From Streptomyces sp. MNU76 (GTDB taxonomy: Bacteria > Actinomycetota > Actinomycetes > Streptomycetales > Streptomycetaceae): a stretch of 64,000 nt of DNA. Below are positions 61,995 to 64,000 of this stretch, piece after piece (within the stretch, counting starts at the first letter, position 1; every line of letters begins with the position of its first letter). The notes beneath the pieces are model-generated. The model searched no databases. It was given only the letters and a program-made list of their open reading frames with translations, and was not told the origin of the DNA. Where the stretch lies: NCBI RefSeq assembly GCF_020982545.1, contig NZ_JAJKLK010000005.1:248001-312000 (forward strand), in the 5' to 3' direction. The translations under genes were made by a program, and so were the position numbers.

Positions 61995-64000
61995 GTGCGC
62001 CGCCGACTCCCAGTCCGGGCCGTAGCCCACCGAGACGTCCAGCGGGGCCCTCAGGTGGACCGCGTCGGCCATCTCCCGGCGGAGGATCTGCTCCGTGCGC
62101 TCCCGTTCACCGGGGGCGATCTCCAGGACGATTTCGTCGTGGACCTGGAGGAGCATGCGGGAGGCGAGGCCCGCCTCGTCCAGGGCGCGGCCCACGTTGA
62201 GCATAGCGATCTTGACGATGTCCGCGGCGGTGCCCTGGATCGGCGCGTTCAGAGCCATCCGCTCCGCAGCTTCCCGGCGCTGCCGGTTGTCACTGTTGAG
62301 ATCGGGCAGATAGCGCCGGCGCCCGAAGAGCGTCGCCGTGTATCCCGTCGCCCGCGCCTCGTCCACGACCCGGCGCAGATAGTCCCGTACGCCGCCGAAC
62401 CGCTCGAAGTACGCGTCCATCAGGGCCCGCGCCTCACCCGCCTCGATGTTCAGCTGCTGGGAGAGGCCGAACGCGGACAGCCCGTAGGCCAGGCCGTACG
62501 ACATCGCCTTGATCTTGCGGCGCATCTCGGCGTCGACGGCGGACTGCTCGACGCCGAACACCTGCGCGGCGGCCGTGGTGTGCAGGTCCTCGCCGGAGGT
62601 GAACGCCTCGATCAGGCCCGCGTCCTCGGAGAGGTGGGCCATGACGCGCAGTTCGATCTGGCTGTAGTCCGCCGTCATCAGGGACTCGAAGCCCTCGCCG
62701 ACGACGAAGCCGCGGCGGATGGCCCGGCCCTCGTCGGTGCGGACGGGGATGTTCTGCAGGTTCGGGTCGACGGAGGAGAGACGGCCCGTGGCGGCGACCG
62801 TCTGGTTGAAGGTGGTGTGGATCCGGCCGTCCCCGGCGATCATCTTGATCAGGCCCTCGACGGTGACCCGCAGCCTCGCCTGCTCGCGGTGGCGGAGCAT
62901 GATGACCGGCAGTTCGTTGTCCGTCTGGCCGGCCAGCCAGGCGAGGGCGTCCGCGTCCGTGGTGTAGCCCGTCTTGGTGCGCTTGGTCTTGGGCAGGCCC
63001 AGCTCACCGAAGAGGACCTCCTGGAGCTGCTTGGGCGAGCCCAGGTTGAACTCGTGCCCCGCCGCCGCGTGCGCCTCCTTCACCGCCTGCTGCACGGCGG
63101 CCGCGAACATCTGCTCCATGGCCTCCAGATGTGCCTGGTCCGCCGCGATGCCGTGGCGCTCCATCCGGGCGAGCAGCGCGGAGGTGGGCAGCTCCACGTC
63201 ACGCAGCAGCTCCGCGGCACCGACCTCCTCCAGCCGCTCCGCGAACGCCTCGCCCAGGTCGAGGATCGCGCGGGCCTGCACCATCAGCGCGTCGGCCTCG
63301 GCGCCCTCGTCCGCGCCGAAGGCCAGCTGGCCGTCGGCGGTCGCGGCGGGCGCCAGCTCGCGGCCCAGGTACTCCAGGGAGAGCGCGTCCAGGTCGAAGG
63401 AGCGGCGACCCGGCTTGACCAGGTAGGCGGCGAGCGCGGTGTCCATGGAGACGCCGTCCACGGTCCAGCCGTGCTCGGCGAAGACCCGCATCGCGCCCTT
63501 GGCGTTGTGGAACACTTTCGGCCTGGCGATGTCGGCGAGCCAGGACGCCCACGCCGTCTCGTCGGTCTCGTCCAGCTGCGTCGGGTCGAACCAGGCGGCC
63601 GCTCCCCCGGCGGCGGCGAGCGCGACCTCGGCGACCGAGCCGGTGCCGAGCGCCCAGGTGTCGACGGTGGCGACGCCGAGGATGTCCGTGCCGTGCTCGG
63701 TGAGCCAGGGGGCCAGTTCGCCGGAGGCGAGGACCGTGCCGTCCACCTCGACGCCGGGGGCGGCCGGCGAGGCGGCGTCGGCCTCCTCCGCGCCCGGGTC
63801 GACGGCGAGCAGACGCTCGCGCAGCGAGGGGTTGCGGATCTCCAGGGTGTCCAGCACCATCGCGACGGCCTTGCGGTCGTACGCGGCGCGCTCCAGGTCG
63901 CCCACGCCCTTGGGGAGTTCGACCGTGCGGACCATCTCGGTGAGGCGGCGGTTGAGCTTGACGGCCTCCAGATGGTCGCGGAGGTTCTGCCCGGCCTTGC
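61992..64000 (-). CDS. polA: DNA polymerase I (5' end beyond the window)
   Basis: The frame is open to the window edge, and coding continues past the first internal Met at 63935 (GQNLRDHLEAVKLNRRLTEM), so the gene starts outside. The visible 669 codons cover the end of the 5' nuclease domain, the 3'-5' exonuclease-like domain and the polymerase domain. Polymerase motif A is SLMTADYSQIELRVMAHLSE, motif B MRRKIKAMSYGLAYGLSAFG and motif C RMLLQVHDEIVLEIAPGERE, all with catalytic Asp residues. The exonuclease-like domain lacks the DxE motif (VATVDTWALGTGSVAEV), so proofreading is probably absent, as in other actinobacterial Pol I. The stop lies in the CTAG at the MITE boundary. Confidence 0.97.
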   Translation of the reverse strand, partial: KAGQNLRDHLEAVKLNRRLTEMVRTVELPKGVGDLERAAYDRKAVAMVLDTLEIRNPSLRERLLAVDPGAEEADAASPAAPGVEVDGTVLASGELAPWLTEHGTDILGVATVDTWALGTGSVAEVALAAAGGAAAWFDPTQLDETDETAWASWLADIARPKVFHNAKGAMRVFAEHGWTVDGVSMDTALAAYLVKPGRRSFDLDALSLEYLGRELAPAATADGQLAFGADEGAEADALMVQARAILDLGEAFAERLEEVGAAELLRDVELPTSALLARMERHGIAADQAHLEAMEQMFAAAVQQAVKEAHAAAGHEFNLGSPKQLQEVLFGELGLPKTKRTKTGYTTDADALAWLAGQTDNELPVIMLRHREQARLRVTVEGLIKMIAGDGRIHTTFNQTVAATGRLSSVDPNLQNIPVRTDEGRAIRRGFVVGEGFESLMTADYSQIELRVMAHLSEDAGLIEAFTSGEDLHTTAAAQVFGVEQSAVDAEMRRKIKAMSYGLAYGLSAFGLSQQLNIEAGEARALMDAYFERFGGVRDYLRRVVDEARATGYTATLFGRRRYLPDLNSDNRQRREAAERMALNAPIQGTAADIVKIAMLNVGRALDEAGLASRMLLQVHDEIVLEIAPGERERTEQILRREMADAVHLRAPLDVSVGYGPDWESAAH

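Overview
The window is chromosomal DNA from a high-GC actinomycete, almost certainly a Streptomyces. Third codon positions are nearly all G or C, GTG and TTG starts are common, and many lineage-typical small families are present (DUF397, DUF6343, SPW_0924, DUF7873, DUF2293, DUF3068, MHYT). The backbone uvrB ... coaE-PAC2-rpsA ... polA fits a conserved core-chromosome segment. No phage, plasmid, CRISPR or biosynthetic cluster is visible.

Layout. 0-5.8 kb: end of an amino-acid ABC ATPase, type II dehydroquinase (aroQ), an S66 LD-carboxypeptidase, an MFS transporter, a Ca2+/H+ antiporter and terC. 6-11 kb: a TerD/long TerD-fusion pair that forms a ter-type block with terC, then uvrB. 11-19 kb: MHYT sensor, secreted GlpQ phosphodiesterase, MGMT repair protein, VOC protein, psuG-psuK pseudouridine catabolism, a methyltransferase, CorA and a CBS protein. 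19-22.4 kb: an odd nucleoside-kinase-like protein and a DUF2293 protein separated by nine 12-bp repeats, then a 214-bp MITE-like element with an IS701-family element inserted in its terminal CTAG. 22.4-30.9 kb: DUF1772 protein, a GltD-like protein without gltB, a divergent AhpD-like/MocR pair, a frameshifted PEP-utilizing enzyme, a membrane protein and a membrane-anchored tyrosine phosphatase. 31-34.5 kb: a WhiJ-like XRE/DUF397/ATPase regulatory module. 34.8-41 kb: ABC exporter, amidohydrolase and FUSC-type transporter. 41-49.5 kb: a structured intergenic region with tRNA-like parts in permuted order, DUF7873 protein, SDR pseudogene, RidA, proline iminopeptidase, uracil-DNA glycosylase, S4 RNA-binding protein, DoxX, methyltransferase, acyltransferase-like protein, DUF6343 and TPR proteins. 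49.5-64 kb: coaE, a third MITE-like element, PAC2 protein, rpsA with a readable promoter and terminator, methyltransferase, a multiply frameshifted hrpB, DUF3068/SPW_0924 pair, secreted transglycosylase, DUF4184 protein, a second full MITE and polA (5' end beyond the window).

Functional threads: DNA repair and replication (uvrB, MGMT, UDG, polA), ion and tellurite-type stress membrane proteins (terC, TerD pair, ChaA, CorA), translation (rpsA, S4 protein, HrpB) and cell-wall remodelling (S66 peptidase, transglycosylase). Several genes carry frameshifts in GC runs. In hrpB all four steps go the same way and total length is preserved, which looks more like sequencing indels than decay; the SDR at 42.3 kb looks truly degraded.

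The items most worth a second look are the permuted tRNA-like module at 41231-41285 (minus strand), the MITE/IS701 nesting at CTAG sites, and a canonical -1 slippery heptamer in the IS701 transposase.
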